From assembly GCA_905236165.1 (NCBI GenBank), contig CAJOOC010000125.1:1-50835 (forward strand): a stretch of DNA of 50,835 nt. Direction: 5' to 3'. Origin of the DNA: an uncultured Prevotella sp. (lineage in GTDB: Bacteria; Bacteroidota; Bacteroidia; Bacteroidales; Bacteroidaceae). Below the pieces are notes generated by a model that did not search any database, was not told the origin of the DNA, and saw only the letters and a program-made list of their open reading frames with translations. The position numbers and the translations under genes are program-made. The number at the start of each line of letters is the position of its first letter. Positions within the stretch are counted from its first letter, which is position 1. This document shows, in pieces, positions 36,781 to 45,864 of this stretch.

Positions 36781-36851
36781 CGCGGGCGAGACGCCCACGT
36801 CCCTGCCCCCAAGAGGTAATCATAATTTGTTAATTCGTTAATTCGAAACAC
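36781..36851 (+). repeat. Composite intergenic repeat, partial copy C
   Basis: Hairpin GGGCG-AGA-CGCCC (36784-36796) followed by CCACGTCCC as in copies A and B, then CCCCCAAGAGG and the AT module TTTGTTAATTCGTTAATTCG (36827-36846), ending 6 bases before the nadB ATG. The 59-base core is absent. Confidence 0.75.
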
Positions 36852-38453
36852 ATGGTATATAAGTATGACTTCCTCATCATCGGCTCAGGCGTTGCCGGTA
36901 TGAGTTACGCCCTTAAGGTAGCGAGAGCACACAAGGGTAAGATATGCCTCATTTGCAAGACCACCCTCGACGAAGCCAACACTACTCGTGCTCAGGGCGG
37001 CGTTGCATCAGTAACGAATGTTATCGTGGATGACTTTGAGAAGCACATCCAGGACACTATGATAGCCGGCGACTACATCTCCGACCCAGCCGCCGTAGAC
37101 CAGGTGGTGCGCATGGGACCCTCACAGATCAAGGAACTGGTGGGATGGGGGGTGAACTTCGACAAGAACGAAGACGGTCTCTTCGACCTTCACCGTGAAG
37201 GCGGCCACTCAGAGTTCCGCATCCTGCATCATGCCGACGATACGGGCGCGGAGATCCAGCGTGGTCTCATGGCTGCCGTGAGAAGCAATCCCGACATCAC
37301 CATCAAGGAGAACCACTTTGCCGTAGAGGTCATCACACAGCACCATCTGGGCATCGAGGTGACACGCCAGTCACATGACATAGAGTGCTACGGGGCTTAC
37401 ATCCTCAATCCCGAGACACAGAAGGTGGACACCTACCTCTCGAAGGTCACGGTGATGTGTACGGGAGGCTGCGGTGCCGTCTACCAAACCACCACCAACC
37501 CCATCATAGCCACCGGCGACGGTGAGGCTATGGTATATCGCGCCAAGGGAACGGTGGCCGATATGGAGTTCGTACAGTTCCACCCCACCTCGCTCTATCA
37601 TCCCGGCGAGACACACCCCGCCTACCTCATCACCGAGGCCATGCGAGGATATGGAGGCATACTGCGACTGCCTACTGGCGAGACCTTCATGGAGAAATAT
37701 GATGAGCGTCTCTCGCTGGCTCCGCGCGACATCGTGGCTCGCGCCATAGACAAGGAGATGAAGATACACGGAATAGACCACGTGTGCCTCGACGTGACCC
37801 ACAAGAACCCGGAAGAGACGAAGCATCATTTCCCGAACATCTATGAGAAGTGCCTCTCCATCGGCATCGACATCACTAAGGAGTACATCCCCGTTCGTCC
37901 TGCTGCCCACTATATGTGCGGCGGCATCAAGGTTGACCTCAACGGTTGCTCATCCATCAAACGCCTCTACGCCATCGGCGAGTGTTCATGCACAGGGCTG
38001 CATGGGGGCAACCGCCTTGCATCCAACTCGCTCATCGAAGCTGTGGTATATGCCGAGACGGCCTCGAAGCATTCCCTTGACCATATCGATGAATACGACT
38101 TCAACACCATGATACCCGAATGGAACGATGAAGGCACTATGACCAACGAGGAGAAGGTGCTCATCACGCAGAGCGTGCATGAGGTAGGCACCATCATGGC
38201 CAACTATGTGGGCATCGTGCGCTCCGACCTGCGCCTGAAGCGAGCCTGGGTGCGCCTCGACACACTGTACGAGGAGACCGAAGCACTCTTCAAGCGCGTC
38301 AAGGCCAGCAAGGACATCTGCGAGCTGCGCAACATGATTAACGTGGGCTACCTCATCACGCGATGGGCCATAGAGCGCAAGGAATGCAGAGGACTGCACT
38401 TCACCACCGACTATCCCCATCATGCCTACGACAAACAAGTAAACAATCAATGA
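36852..38453 (+). CDS. nadB: L-aspartate oxidase
   Basis: 533 aa flavoprotein that oxidises L-aspartate to iminoaspartate, the first step of de novo NAD synthesis. Visible are the FAD dinucleotide motif LIIGSGVAGMSYAL, ANTTRAQGGVAS, the active-site HREGGHSEFRILH, VQFHPTSLYHPGE, RPAAHYMCGGIKVDLNG and GLHGGNRLASNSLIEAV. nadA and nadC are not in the window. The stop overlaps the dacB start (ATGA). The fumarate reductase flavoprotein family is similar, but the length and HREGGHS/RPAAHY motifs favour NadB. Confidence 0.94.
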   Translation: MVYKYDFLIIGSGVAGMSYALKVARAHKGKICLICKTTLDEANTTRAQGGVASVTNVIVDDFEKHIQDTMIAGDYISDPAAVDQVVRMGPSQIKELVGWGVNFDKNEDGLFDLHREGGHSEFRILHHADDTGAEIQRGLMAAVRSNPDITIKENHFAVEVITQHHLGIEVTRQSHDIECYGAYILNPETQKVDTYLSKVTVMCTGGCGAVYQTTTNPIIATGDGEAMVYRAKGTVADMEFVQFHPTSLYHPGETHPAYLITEAMRGYGGILRLPTGETFMEKYDERLSLAPRDIVARAIDKEMKIHGIDHVCLDVTHKNPEETKHHFPNIYEKCLSIGIDITKEYIPVRPAAHYMCGGIKVDLNGCSSIKRLYAIGECSCTGLHGGNRLASNSLIEAVVYAETASKHSLDHIDEYDFNTMIPEWNDEGTMTNEEKVLITQSVHEVGTIMANYVGIVRSDLRLKRAWVRLDTLYEETEALFKRVKASKDICELRNMINVGYLITRWAIERKECRGLHFTTDYPHHAYDKQVNNQ

Positions 38454-39754
38454 CGATACTCCTTAAAAGGATAACCCTCTCGCTGCTCCTGCTGCCTCTG
38501 ACCTTCGTCAACGGGGCACAGGCTCAGGCTCTCTACGAAGCCACCGACGAGGGCACAGACAGCATCGCTGCCGAAACCCTCGCGCCTGACTATGATGTAG
38601 CTGTTACTGACTCCCTCTCTGCCGACTCCGCCAGCACCTCTCTCCCCTGGCCGATGTCGCTACAGGACAGGCTCGACACCATCGTGGCCAAGGCATCGGT
38701 ACTGAAGTACGCACAGATGGGGCTGTACATCTATGACCTCACCGCCGACTCCGTAATCTACAGCCGCGATGGCCGGCAGACGCTGCGCCCTGCATCGACC
38801 ATGAAGCTCATCACGGCCATCACGGCACTCGACAAGTTGGGTGGCGCCTATCTCTATAAGACGCGGCTGTGCTATACCGGCGAAGTGACCGACAGCACCA
38901 GGATCCTCAACGGCAACGTCTACCTCATCGGAGGCATGGACCCCATGATAGGCAGCGACGACATTCGTGCCTTCGTCCTTGCCATAAAGGAACTGGGCGT
39001 TGACACCATCAGAGGCAATATGTATGCCGACCACTCGATGAAAGACGGCGACCTCTTCGGTGCAGGATGGTGCTGGGATGACGACAACCCCGAGCTCTCC
39101 GCCCTTGTATATAAGAGGAAAGACGCGCTGATGAACAAATTCCTCTCGTCGCTGAGCGATGCCGGAGTGGTGGTCGTTGGCACATCGGAAAAAAAGACCT
39201 GTCCCAACGGAGCCTTCGAAATATGCCGCCGCACCCACACCATAGAACAGATACTGGAACGCATGCTGAAAGATAGCGACAACCTCTATGCCGAAAGTAT
39301 GCTCTACCAGATAGGCCTCACTCAGGGCAAGCCCTCAACAGCCAAGAAGGCACGCGCCGTAGAAGAGGCGTTGCTGAAGAAGATGGGCATGAGCGGCTCG
39401 CCCCATCGTTTCGCTGACGGCTCAGGACTGTCGCTCTACAACTACGTCTCGGCAGAGATGGAAGTGGCCTTCCTCAGGTATGCCTTCAACGATGCCAACA
39501 TCTATTCCGACATATACACCCACCTGCCCATAGCCGGAATTGACGGTACCCTCTCAAAGCGCATGCAGAAGACTGTCGCCCAGGGCAACGTACATGCAAA
39601 GACTGGCACCCTATCAGGAGTGTCAAGCCTCGCTGGATATTGCACTGCCTCCAACGGGCATCTTCTTGCCTTCGCCATCATCAACCAAGGACAGCAAAAA
39701 GCCGCTGCTGCAAAGAAATTACAAGACATCATCTGCATCGAGATGTGCAGATAG
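38450..39754 (+). CDS. dacB: D-alanyl-D-alanine carboxypeptidase, PBP4 type (S13)
   Basis: 434 aa from ATG at 38450, overlapping nadB by 4 bases; the longer frame from 38363 lacks a signal peptide at its start. The signal peptide ends near QAQA. Penicillin-binding motifs are all present: SxxK as STMK (Ser116 and Lys119), SxN as SDN in LKDSDNLYAESML, and KTG in VHAKTGTLSGVSS. PBP4-type enzymes trim the terminal D-Ala or cut cross-links in periplasmic peptidoglycan. It is probably co-translated with nadB. Downstream is a C/G-rich palindrome. Confidence 0.9.
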   Translation: MTILLKRITLSLLLLPLTFVNGAQAQALYEATDEGTDSIAAETLAPDYDVAVTDSLSADSASTSLPWPMSLQDRLDTIVAKASVLKYAQMGLYIYDLTADSVIYSRDGRQTLRPASTMKLITAITALDKLGGAYLYKTRLCYTGEVTDSTRILNGNVYLIGGMDPMIGSDDIRAFVLAIKELGVDTIRGNMYADHSMKDGDLFGAGWCWDDDNPELSALVYKRKDALMNKFLSSLSDAGVVVVGTSEKKTCPNGAFEICRRTHTIEQILERMLKDSDNLYAESMLYQIGLTQGKPSTAKKARAVEEALLKKMGMSGSPHRFADGSGLSLYNYVSAEMEVAFLRYAFNDANIYSDIYTHLPIAGIDGTLSKRMQKTVAQGNVHAKTGTLSGVSSLAGYCTASNGHLLAFAIINQGQQKAAAAKKLQDIICIEMCR

Positions 39755-39756
39755 AA

Positions 39757-39792
39757 ACCCCACCCCGCCCCACCCCCAAGGGGAGGGGGCAA
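39757..39792. repeat. CCCC/GGGG palindromic intergenic element after dacB
   Basis: A run of CCCCACCCC words followed by CCCCAAGGGGAGGGGG can fold into a strong hairpin. The layout resembles 47662-47698, upstream of the TonB-dependent receptor. It could act as a terminator, but there is no T-run. Confidence 0.55.
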
Positions 39793-39815
39793 ATATTTGT
39801 AATCATAATTCTCAA

Positions 39816-39855
39816 TTCTTAATTCATAATTCTTAATTCATAATTCTTAATTCGA
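39816..39855. repeat. AT-rich 14-bp tandem repeat upstream of aroB
   Basis: TTCTTAATTCATAA is repeated exactly at 39816-39829 and 39830-39843, then a partial copy ends in TTAATTCG, 3 bases before the GTG start of aroB. It is another of the AT-rich words found before starts in this window. Confidence 0.8.
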
Positions 39856-39858
39856 ATA

Positions 39859-40905
39859 GTGCAACGAGTAATCATAACCTCCACACTTCAGGCCGACCTT
39901 CTGGCGGCTATCAACGACTGTGAACACGACAAAATCTTCGTGCTCACCGACACCACAACGTCCAGCCTCTGCTGGCCAGTCATCAGCAGCTATCCCTATC
40001 TCTCTGAAGCACACCATATAGAGATAGGAGCCACCGACATGAGCAAGACCCTACAGTCTACCGCCCACGTATGGGACGAGCTGCAGGCAGGAGGAGCCAC
40101 GCGTCACTCTCTGCTCATAAACCTTGGCGGAGGAATGGTGACAGACCTCGGCGGCTTTGCTGCCAGCACCTTCAAGCGGGGTATCAACTTCATAAATATC
40201 CCCACTACGCTGCTCTCTATGGTAGATGCCAGCGTGGGAGGCAAGACAGGCATCAACTACGGGATGCTGAAAAACGAGATTGGAGTCTTCAACGACTCGA
40301 AATACGTGCTTCTCTGCACAGACTTCCTCCACACCCTCGATGAAGGCAACATCCTCTCCGGCTATGCCGAGATGCTCAAGCACGGCCTCATCTCCACACA
40401 GGAACATTGGGAGGAGCTCATAGCCTTCGACGTCACCCGTCCCGACATGGAGCAGCTGTCGCACATGCTGGCCACATCCGTAGCCGTGAAGGAGCGCATC
40501 GTAGAGCAAGACCCCCACGAACACTCCATCAGGAAAGCCCTCAACCTCGGACACACCATGGGTCACGCCTTCGAGACATGGGCCATGAGACATGAGCGCC
40601 CCATCCTTCACGGATACGCCGTAGCCTATGGAATCATACCCGAACTATACCTTGCCTGCTTCAAGGCACAGTTCCCACAACACATCATGAGACAAGCCGT
40701 CAGCTACATACGCGAGAACTACGGCACGTTGCCCGTCACCTGCAAAGACTATCCTGAGCTCCTTGAACTCATGACACACGACAAGAAGAACACAGCAGGC
40801 ATCATCAACTTCACCCTGCTGGGTGGTATCGGCGATATCAGAATTAATCAAACTGCCACAAAAAAAGAGATAGAAGAAGCATTAGATTTCTTTCGGGAGG
40901 GATAA
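39859..40905 (+). CDS. aroB: 3-Dehydroquinate synthase
   Basis: 348 aa from a GTG start; no better ATG exists that keeps the N-terminal strand. It forms 3-dehydroquinate from DAHP, the second shikimate step, using NAD and a divalent metal. Motifs are LLINLGGGMVTDLGGFAASTFKRGI (NAD site), PTTLLSMVDASVGGKTGINY, SGYAEMLKHGLI, and the metal-binding His regions LNLGHTMGHAFE and HGYAVAYG. The upstream sequence is purely AT-rich repeat, so its translation start depends on that element. Confidence 0.93.
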   Translation: MQRVIITSTLQADLLAAINDCEHDKIFVLTDTTTSSLCWPVISSYPYLSEAHHIEIGATDMSKTLQSTAHVWDELQAGGATRHSLLINLGGGMVTDLGGFAASTFKRGINFINIPTTLLSMVDASVGGKTGINYGMLKNEIGVFNDSKYVLLCTDFLHTLDEGNILSGYAEMLKHGLISTQEHWEELIAFDVTRPDMEQLSHMLATSVAVKERIVEQDPHEHSIRKALNLGHTMGHAFETWAMRHERPILHGYAVAYGIIPELYLACFKAQFPQHIMRQAVSYIRENYGTLPVTCKDYPELLELMTHDKKNTAGIINFTLLGGIGDIRINQTATKKEIEEALDFFREG

Positions 40906-41012
40906 AACGACATTTTTGTCTCTCTTTCAACGATAAACATGGCAAATCGCAGGCCTTCATGCTTGCGCAATTGACAAAAAGCTACTTAATTTATAAAATT
41001 TCTTGCAAAATG

Positions 41013-41044
41013 TTTGGTGGTATCGCAGAAAAGATGTAATTTTG
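41013..41044 (+). promoter_or_regulatory. Promoter of asnA
   Basis: TTTG (41013-41016), exactly 20 bases, TAATTTTG (41037-41044): a perfect fit to the Bacteroidales consensus, 64 bases before the asnA ATG. Confidence 0.75.
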
Positions 41045-41108
41045 CACTCAATTCAGGAAAACAACTACCCTAAAAGGCAGATTTCCTCTTCCAATTCAAA
41101 CGCAAATT

Positions 41109-42146
41109 ATGAGTAATCTCATCAAACCCAAAGACTACCAAGCCCTTCTCGACCTGAAGCAGACCGAGCAGGGTATAAAGCTCATCAAGGACTTCTTTCA
41201 GACCAACCTCTCCACAGAGCTTCGTCTGCGTCGCGTCACAGCACCCCTTTTCGTACTCAAGGGTCTTGGCATCAACGATGACCTCAACGGTGTGGAGCGC
41301 GCCGTAACATTCCCCATAAAAGACCTGGGCGACCAGAAAGCGGAGGTCGTTCACTCCCTCGCAAAATGGAAGAGACTCACCCTTGCCGACTATGATATTG
41401 AGCCCGGCTATGGCATCTACACCGACATGAATGCCATCCGTGCCGATGAAGAGCTTGACAACCTGCACTCTCTCTACGTGGACCAATGGGACTGGGAAGC
41501 CGTCATGATGCCCGAGGAGCGCAACATCGAGTTCCTCAAGAGCATTGTGCGCCGAATCTATTCAGCCATTCTGCGCACAGAGTATCTTACCTGCGAGACC
41601 TACCCCCAGATCAAGCCCTTCCTCCCGCGCGACATCTATTTCATACACTCCGAAGAACTGCTGCAGATGTATCCCGACCTGACACCGAAAGAGCGCGAAG
41701 ACGCTATCTGCAAGAAGTATGGAGCCGTATTCATCATGGGTATCGGAGGCCGTCTCTCCAACGGTGAAAAGCACGATGGCCGTGCCCCCGACTATGATGA
41801 CTGGACAACGCCCAACGGCGATGGTTTCCTCGGACTCAATGGCGACATTCTCCTGTGGTATCCCGTGCTGGAGCACAGCATCGAGATTTCCTCTATGGGC
41901 ATCCGTGTCGACAAAGAGGCTCTCCTGCGCCAGTTAGAGCTGGAAGGCAAGAACGAGCGCAAAGATCTTTATTTCCACAAACGCCTTATCGAAGGCAGCC
42001 TGCCCTGCTCCATTGGCGGCGGCATAGGTCAGAGCCGTCTCTGCATGGTTCTGCTGCATAAGGGCCACGTTGGCGAGATACAGGCCTCCATCTGGCCTGA
42101 AGAGCAGCGCAAGGAATGCAAGGCACTGGGGATGAACCTCATATAA
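41109..42146 (+). CDS. asnA: Aspartate-ammonia ligase
   Basis: 345 aa, the usual AsnA size. It makes asparagine from aspartate and ammonia with ATP, in the cytoplasm, and is related to class II aminoacyl-tRNA synthetases. Typical segments are the N-terminal TEQGIKLIKDFFQTNLSTELRLRRVTAPLFV, DDLNGVERAVTFPI, VVHSLAKWKR, DMNAIRADEELDN, and the class II motif 3-like LPCSIGGGIGQSRLCMVLL. It has its own promoter and a terminator downstream, so it is probably monocistronic. Confidence 0.96.
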   Translation: MSNLIKPKDYQALLDLKQTEQGIKLIKDFFQTNLSTELRLRRVTAPLFVLKGLGINDDLNGVERAVTFPIKDLGDQKAEVVHSLAKWKRLTLADYDIEPGYGIYTDMNAIRADEELDNLHSLYVDQWDWEAVMMPEERNIEFLKSIVRRIYSAILRTEYLTCETYPQIKPFLPRDIYFIHSEELLQMYPDLTPKEREDAICKKYGAVFIMGIGGRLSNGEKHDGRAPDYDDWTTPNGDGFLGLNGDILLWYPVLEHSIEISSMGIRVDKEALLRQLELEGKNERKDLYFHKRLIEGSLPCSIGGGIGQSRLCMVLLHKGHVGEIQASIWPEEQRKECKALGMNLI

Positions 42147-42206
42147 TACAATGATCTTCTGAGCAAAAACATTGCAAACACCAATAATCAAAGAACAAAT
42201 GCCACA

Positions 42207-42236
42207 GGGTGTGTCTGAATAAGATACACCCTTTTT
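42207..42236 (+). terminator. Rho-independent terminator after asnA
   Basis: GGGTGTGTC (42207-42215), loop TGAATAA, GATACACCC (42223-42231, one G-U pair), then TTTTT. It lies 60 bases past the asnA stop. Confidence 0.8.
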
Positions 42237-42314
42237 CGTGCCTTTTTTGTTGTAGTCAGGTAAACAATTCTGTAACATTTTACAAAAAACCACTCATATT
42301 CAAAAAAAACTTTG

Positions 42315-42322
42315 TAACTTTG
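42315..42322 (+). promoter_or_regulatory. Candidate -7 box for the GH35 gene
   Basis: TAACTTTG followed by C, 56 bases before the start codon, in very AT-rich sequence. No TTTG sits 20 bases upstream. Confidence 0.5.
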
Positions 42323-42377
42323 CCCCGTAATTCGCGATGCTATTCCATAATCAACTCTACCTATACCAACAACAACT

Positions 42378-44480
42378 ATGAACCATAAAGCATTCTTTGC
42401 AGCACTCCTGCTGCTCACTTCATGTTTTTCCGTTGCCTCAGCAGCCGACACAGAGGGGCGTTTCACGTTTGGCACCGCCACCAACCCTGATGGCCGCACC
42501 ATTGAGGTAGACCGTCACGGCTTCATCATCGACGGCCACTACGCTCTTCCTGTGATGGGCGAGATTCACTATGCCCGCGTACCTCGCTGCGAATGGCGTC
42601 GCGAGATACAGAAGATGCGCGCTGGCGGCATAACCATCATTGCCACCTACTGCTTCTGGATACACCACGAGGCCGAGGAAGGCCGTTGGGACTGGAGCGG
42701 CAACAAAGACCTGCATGCATTCCTTCTGGTGTGTCAGGAGGAGAAGATGCCCGTTGTGCTGCGCATCGGTCCGTTCTGTCACGGTGAGGTATATCAGGGC
42801 GGCTTCCCCGTATGGCTCACGGAAAAGGCCTCGTCCGACCCCAAGGCCTTCAAGCTGCGCTCAGAGGCTCCCGGCTTCATCGCTGCCACACAGCGTCTCT
42901 ACAGCAACATCTTTGCCCAGACGAGCGATATGCTGTGGAAACACGGCGGCCCCGTCATCGGCGTGCAGATAGAGAACGAGTGTCGCGGCCCTTGGAGCTA
43001 CTACATGAGGCTGCGCGATATGGCCATCAGGATAGGTTTCGATGTGCCCTTCATGACCCGCACAGGCTGGCCGAAGCTCAACGGGAAGGAGGAGTTTGGC
43101 AAGCTGTTGCCCCTCTATGGCGACTATGCCGATGGTTTCTGGGACCGTAGTCTTACCGATATGCCCGGCGACTACAAGAATGCCTTCATCATGAAGGACA
43201 CGCGCCTGAGCAGCGTCATCGCCACAGAGGCTCTTGGCAACAATCAGGACACGAAGATGTCGAAGGGTGACAGGCAGTATCCCTACCTTACCTGCGAGCT
43301 GGGAGGCGGCATGATGCCCTCCTATCACAGGCGCATCAACATGTCGGGCAATGAAGCCCTTCCAATGGCTGTCTGCAAACTCGGCTCAGGGAGCAACCTT
43401 CCCGGCTACTACATGTATCACGGCGGCACGAACCCCTACTGCAAGGAGCATACTATGGGAGAGACGCAGGCTACGTCTGTCACCAACTACAACGACATGC
43501 CCTACATGTCATACGACTTCCAGTGCCCCCTTGGCGAGATGGGTCAGCCCAACCTCAATGCCTTCCATCAGACCAGACTGCTGCATCAGTTCCTGGCCGA
43601 CTGGGGCGAGGAGCTGGCCGTGATGGATGTCGACACCCTCAGCCAGCACTATGCGCGTCGCGGCTGCTTCGAGTTCTATAACGACTACGTGCGCATCATC
43701 AACGAAGGGGGGCGCTCCTACGTCAGACCTGTCAAGATGCTGTTTGAGGGTCACCTCATCAGCGCCGACGCACAGCCTTTCTGCAAGATTGGCAAGACCA
43801 TATATTTCGTTCCTATCAAAGGGATGAAGCCCGTCATCACCATCGATGGGAAGCGCTTCACGGCCAAGGCCGACAAAGCCCGTCAGGTAAAGGACATCAC
43901 CGTCTGTCTGCTCAGCGCCGAGAAGGCCTTGCGCGCCTTCAAGATTGACGGCGTCCTGCACTATGCCAAGACCGCAGGAGGTATATTATATAAGGATGGC
44001 GACCGTATCGTGGAGGAGAGCTGGGAGACAGATGCCCTCTCAAAGGTGTCTCTGACGAAGACACAGGAGGCCGGTCCCCTGCGCGAGGTGGTGCTGGGCA
44101 GTCAGAAGGTGGCAGCCATGCCCCACGATGCCGACTTCTCCAAGGCGGAGACGTGGCGCATAGACCTCCCAGAGGTAAGTCGCGAAGAGCTGCGCAACAC
44201 ATTCCTCGCAGTAACCTACAGCGGCGACTGTGCCCGCGTCTATGCTGACGGCAGGCTTGTGATGGACAATTTCTGGAACGGCAAGACAATGCTCGTGAGG
44301 CTGTCAGACCTCGTTGGTGGCTGCTGCCAGTCAGGATTGCCTGCAGCAAAGTCCAACATCGAGCTGCGCATACTGCCTTCAACGCCCGGTGCGCCCATCT
44401 ATCTTGACCCCAACACAAAGAAGGCACTCTTCAGCATGCCTGTACCGAAGGCCGAACTAATCAAGAGGATTGAGAAATAA
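42378..44480 (+). CDS. GH35 family beta-galactosidase, exported
   Basis: 700 aa. The (beta/alpha)8 domain occupies about 25-370. The GH35 acid/base is Glu201 in GVQIENEC and the nucleophile is probably Glu307 in LTCELGGG. Conserved IHYARVPRCEWRREIQKMRAGGITIIATYCFW lies near the N terminus, and GPFCHGE follows. The signal region contains LTSC (Cys16), which fits a lipobox, although cleavage at ASAAD is also possible. The C-terminal beta-sandwich region (about 430-690) resembles the accessory domains of GH35 enzymes. It hydrolyses terminal beta-galactose from plant or host glycans outside the cytoplasm. No SusC/SusD pair is next to it, so it is not obviously in a polysaccharide utilisation locus. 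Confidence 0.88.
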   Translation: MNHKAFFAALLLLTSCFSVASAADTEGRFTFGTATNPDGRTIEVDRHGFIIDGHYALPVMGEIHYARVPRCEWRREIQKMRAGGITIIATYCFWIHHEAEEGRWDWSGNKDLHAFLLVCQEEKMPVVLRIGPFCHGEVYQGGFPVWLTEKASSDPKAFKLRSEAPGFIAATQRLYSNIFAQTSDMLWKHGGPVIGVQIENECRGPWSYYMRLRDMAIRIGFDVPFMTRTGWPKLNGKEEFGKLLPLYGDYADGFWDRSLTDMPGDYKNAFIMKDTRLSSVIATEALGNNQDTKMSKGDRQYPYLTCELGGGMMPSYHRRINMSGNEALPMAVCKLGSGSNLPGYYMYHGGTNPYCKEHTMGETQATSVTNYNDMPYMSYDFQCPLGEMGQPNLNAFHQTRLLHQFLADWGEELAVMDVDTLSQHYARRGCFEFYNDYVRIINEGGRSYVRPVKMLFEGHLISADAQPFCKIGKTIYFVPIKGMKPVITIDGKRFTAKADKARQVKDITVCLLSAEKALRAFKIDGVLHYAKTAGGILYKDGDRIVEESWETDALSKVSLTKTQEAGPLREVVLGSQKVAAMPHDADFSKAETWRIDLPEVSREELRNTFLAVTYSGDCARVYADGRLVMDNFWNGKTMLVRLSDLVGGCCQSGLPAAKSNIELRILPSTPGAPIYLDPNTKKALFSMPVPKAELIKRIEK

Positions 44481-44537
44481 GCGCATATCCAACATCAGGA
44501 GGGCCATAGAAATAAACTCATATTCAACAAAATGTCA

Positions 44538-44562
44538 AACTTTTAGCAGGAAATAGCAGTAT
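44538..44562 (+). promoter_or_regulatory. Possible ECF-type promoter before the anti-sigma-like gene
   Basis: AACTTTT (44538-44544), 12 further bases, then CAGTAT (44557-44562). It resembles the minus-strand AACTTTT-N12-CGTAT upstream of the ECF sigma gene. No TAnnTTTG box is seen in this gap. Confidence 0.2.
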
Positions 44563-44631
44563 GCCCTTAAACCTTCTGTAGGGTCGCTGCGTCATAGATA
44601 CGAAAAGAAATCAAAACACAGAGGAACAGTT

Positions 44632-45063
44632 ATGAATGACAAACTTCAGGACATACTCAACTCTCCCTATCGCGACAAGGGTGCCTACAAGGTTCCCGAG
44701 GGTTATTTCGATGCGCTTCCTGGCCGTCTCCTTGCCGCTGCCGGCATAGAGCAGAGCAAGTCAGAAAGCCTCGGACAGCCACAGGCAGAGCCCTCCAAGC
44801 CGCGCGCCATCATCGTAGCCCTGCAGCGTGCCAAGTATCACATTGCTGCAGCCTGCGTAGCATTGGCAGTAGCGTTCACTGTTGCCCTGCCCTACATGAC
44901 GAAGAACAGCAAGGCCTTAGCCAGCGCTGAAGGAGAGACCAGCCTCAGCGGCAGCAGCAACAGCAGCGACAACACCGAGCAGTACATGCAGGACTGCTAT
45001 GAATATGCTATGGTGGATGCCGACGATGCCTACAACTATATTATTACCACCATAGAAGACTAA
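44632..45063 (+). CDS. Small single-pass membrane protein, anti-sigma-like
   Basis: 143 aa. The N-terminal cytoplasmic part contains KVPEGYFDALPGRLL, a motif seen in Bacteroidetes proteins encoded next to ECF sigma factors. A TM helix spans about 68-87 (YHIAAACVALAVAFTVALPYM). The outside segment is Ser/Asn-rich, then acidic, ending NYIITTIED. Such genes usually sit between an ECF sigma and a Spy/CpxP-like gene; here the Spy-like gene follows 4 bases later, but no sigma gene precedes. Function is inferred from that context. Confidence 0.55.
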   Translation: MNDKLQDILNSPYRDKGAYKVPEGYFDALPGRLLAAAGIEQSKSESLGQPQAEPSKPRAIIVALQRAKYHIAAACVALAVAFTVALPYMTKNSKALASAEGETSLSGSSNSSDNTEQYMQDCYEYAMVDADDAYNYIITTIED

Positions 45064-45067
45064 CATC

Positions 45068-45613
45068 ATGACAGCCAACGTAACGAAAAAGACAACCCTT
45101 ACCGCTCTCATCGCCATCGTCATCCTCTGCCTCATCCCCATGACGACGGCGGCACAGACTCCTTCTGCACCCCCACAGGGCAAAGAACGTTTCAACAAGG
45201 AACGCTTCATCAAAGAGCAGGAAGCATACATCACCGCCCAGGCACATCTCACCTCGAAGGAGGCTGCCGCCTTCTTCCCCGTCTTCCGCGAGATGCAGCA
45301 GAAGCAGCGCGAGCTCTTCATGCGTCACGGCAAGCTGAGTCGCACCAAGCCTCAGGACAACAATCAGGCAAAGCGTCTCATCAAGGATATGGACAATCTG
45401 GAGGTGCAGATCAAGCAGCTGCAGGCCAAGTACCACTCCAGGTTCTATAATGTCCTTCCCGCCCTGAAAGTGCTGGATTGCATCAAGGCCGAGGAGCGCT
45501 TCAAGCACGAGACGATGGAGAAGATGGCCCGCCGACATGGCAAGAACGGCGGCAATAGGGGAGAGAAGAACGGCGGCAAGAAGTTCAACAAACCCCATGG
45601 AGACAAGAAATAA
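45068..45613 (+). CDS. Spy/CpxP-like periplasmic protein
   Basis: 181 aa with a signal peptide (about residues 1-29, ending TTAAQ). The mature protein is helical and strongly basic, with LTSKEAAAFFPVFREMQQKQRELF resembling the LTxxQ repeat region of Spy/CpxP periplasmic stress proteins. It ends in a Lys/Gly/Asn-rich tail. Members of this family in Bacteroidetes typically accompany an anti-sigma-like gene, as here. A chaperone role in envelope stress is likely but not shown by the sequence. Confidence 0.6.
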   Translation: MTANVTKKTTLTALIAIVILCLIPMTTAAQTPSAPPQGKERFNKERFIKEQEAYITAQAHLTSKEAAAFFPVFREMQQKQRELFMRHGKLSRTKPQDNNQAKRLIKDMDNLEVQIKQLQAKYHSRFYNVLPALKVLDCIKAEERFKHETMEKMARRHGKNGGNRGEKNGGKKFNKPHGDKK

Positions 45614-45645
45614 CCTGCCCTGCCACCCACATATACCCTAACAGA

Positions 45646-45686
45646 ACAGCTTTCATACACCACAAGCATGGAAGCTGTCTTTTTTT
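45646..45686 (+). terminator. Rho-independent terminator after the Spy-like gene
   Basis: ACAGCTTTCAT (45646-45656), an 11-base loop, ATGGAAGCTGT (45668-45678, one G-U pair), followed after C by TTTTTTT. Confidence 0.8.
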
Positions 45687-45768
45687 GTGGGCAGAAGCCG
45701 GCACTTCGCTCCTACCCCGCCATATTTGCCGATATAAGGCAAATCCTCACAAATCCTTATAAATAGGT

Positions 45769-45800
45769 ATTGCGTATTAAGAAAAATATGTGTAACTTTG
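45769..45800 (+). promoter_or_regulatory. Promoter of the putative heme-uptake operon
   Basis: ATTG (45769-45772), 20 bases, TAACTTTG (45793-45800), followed by C. Both boxes and spacing fit the consensus. The operon's first ATG is 64 bases further on. Confidence 0.7.
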
Positions 45801-45864
45801 CACCCGAAATTGATTTAGAATGCATGGTGGAGCCAGTTCCCACCTTAAGGTAAAAAGACTACGT

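Noticed and set aside
42378..44480. Polysaccharide utilisation locus around the GH35 gene
   Set aside because: No SusC/SusD pair or further glycoside hydrolase is nearby; the TonB receptor at 47725 pairs with an HmuY-like gene instead.
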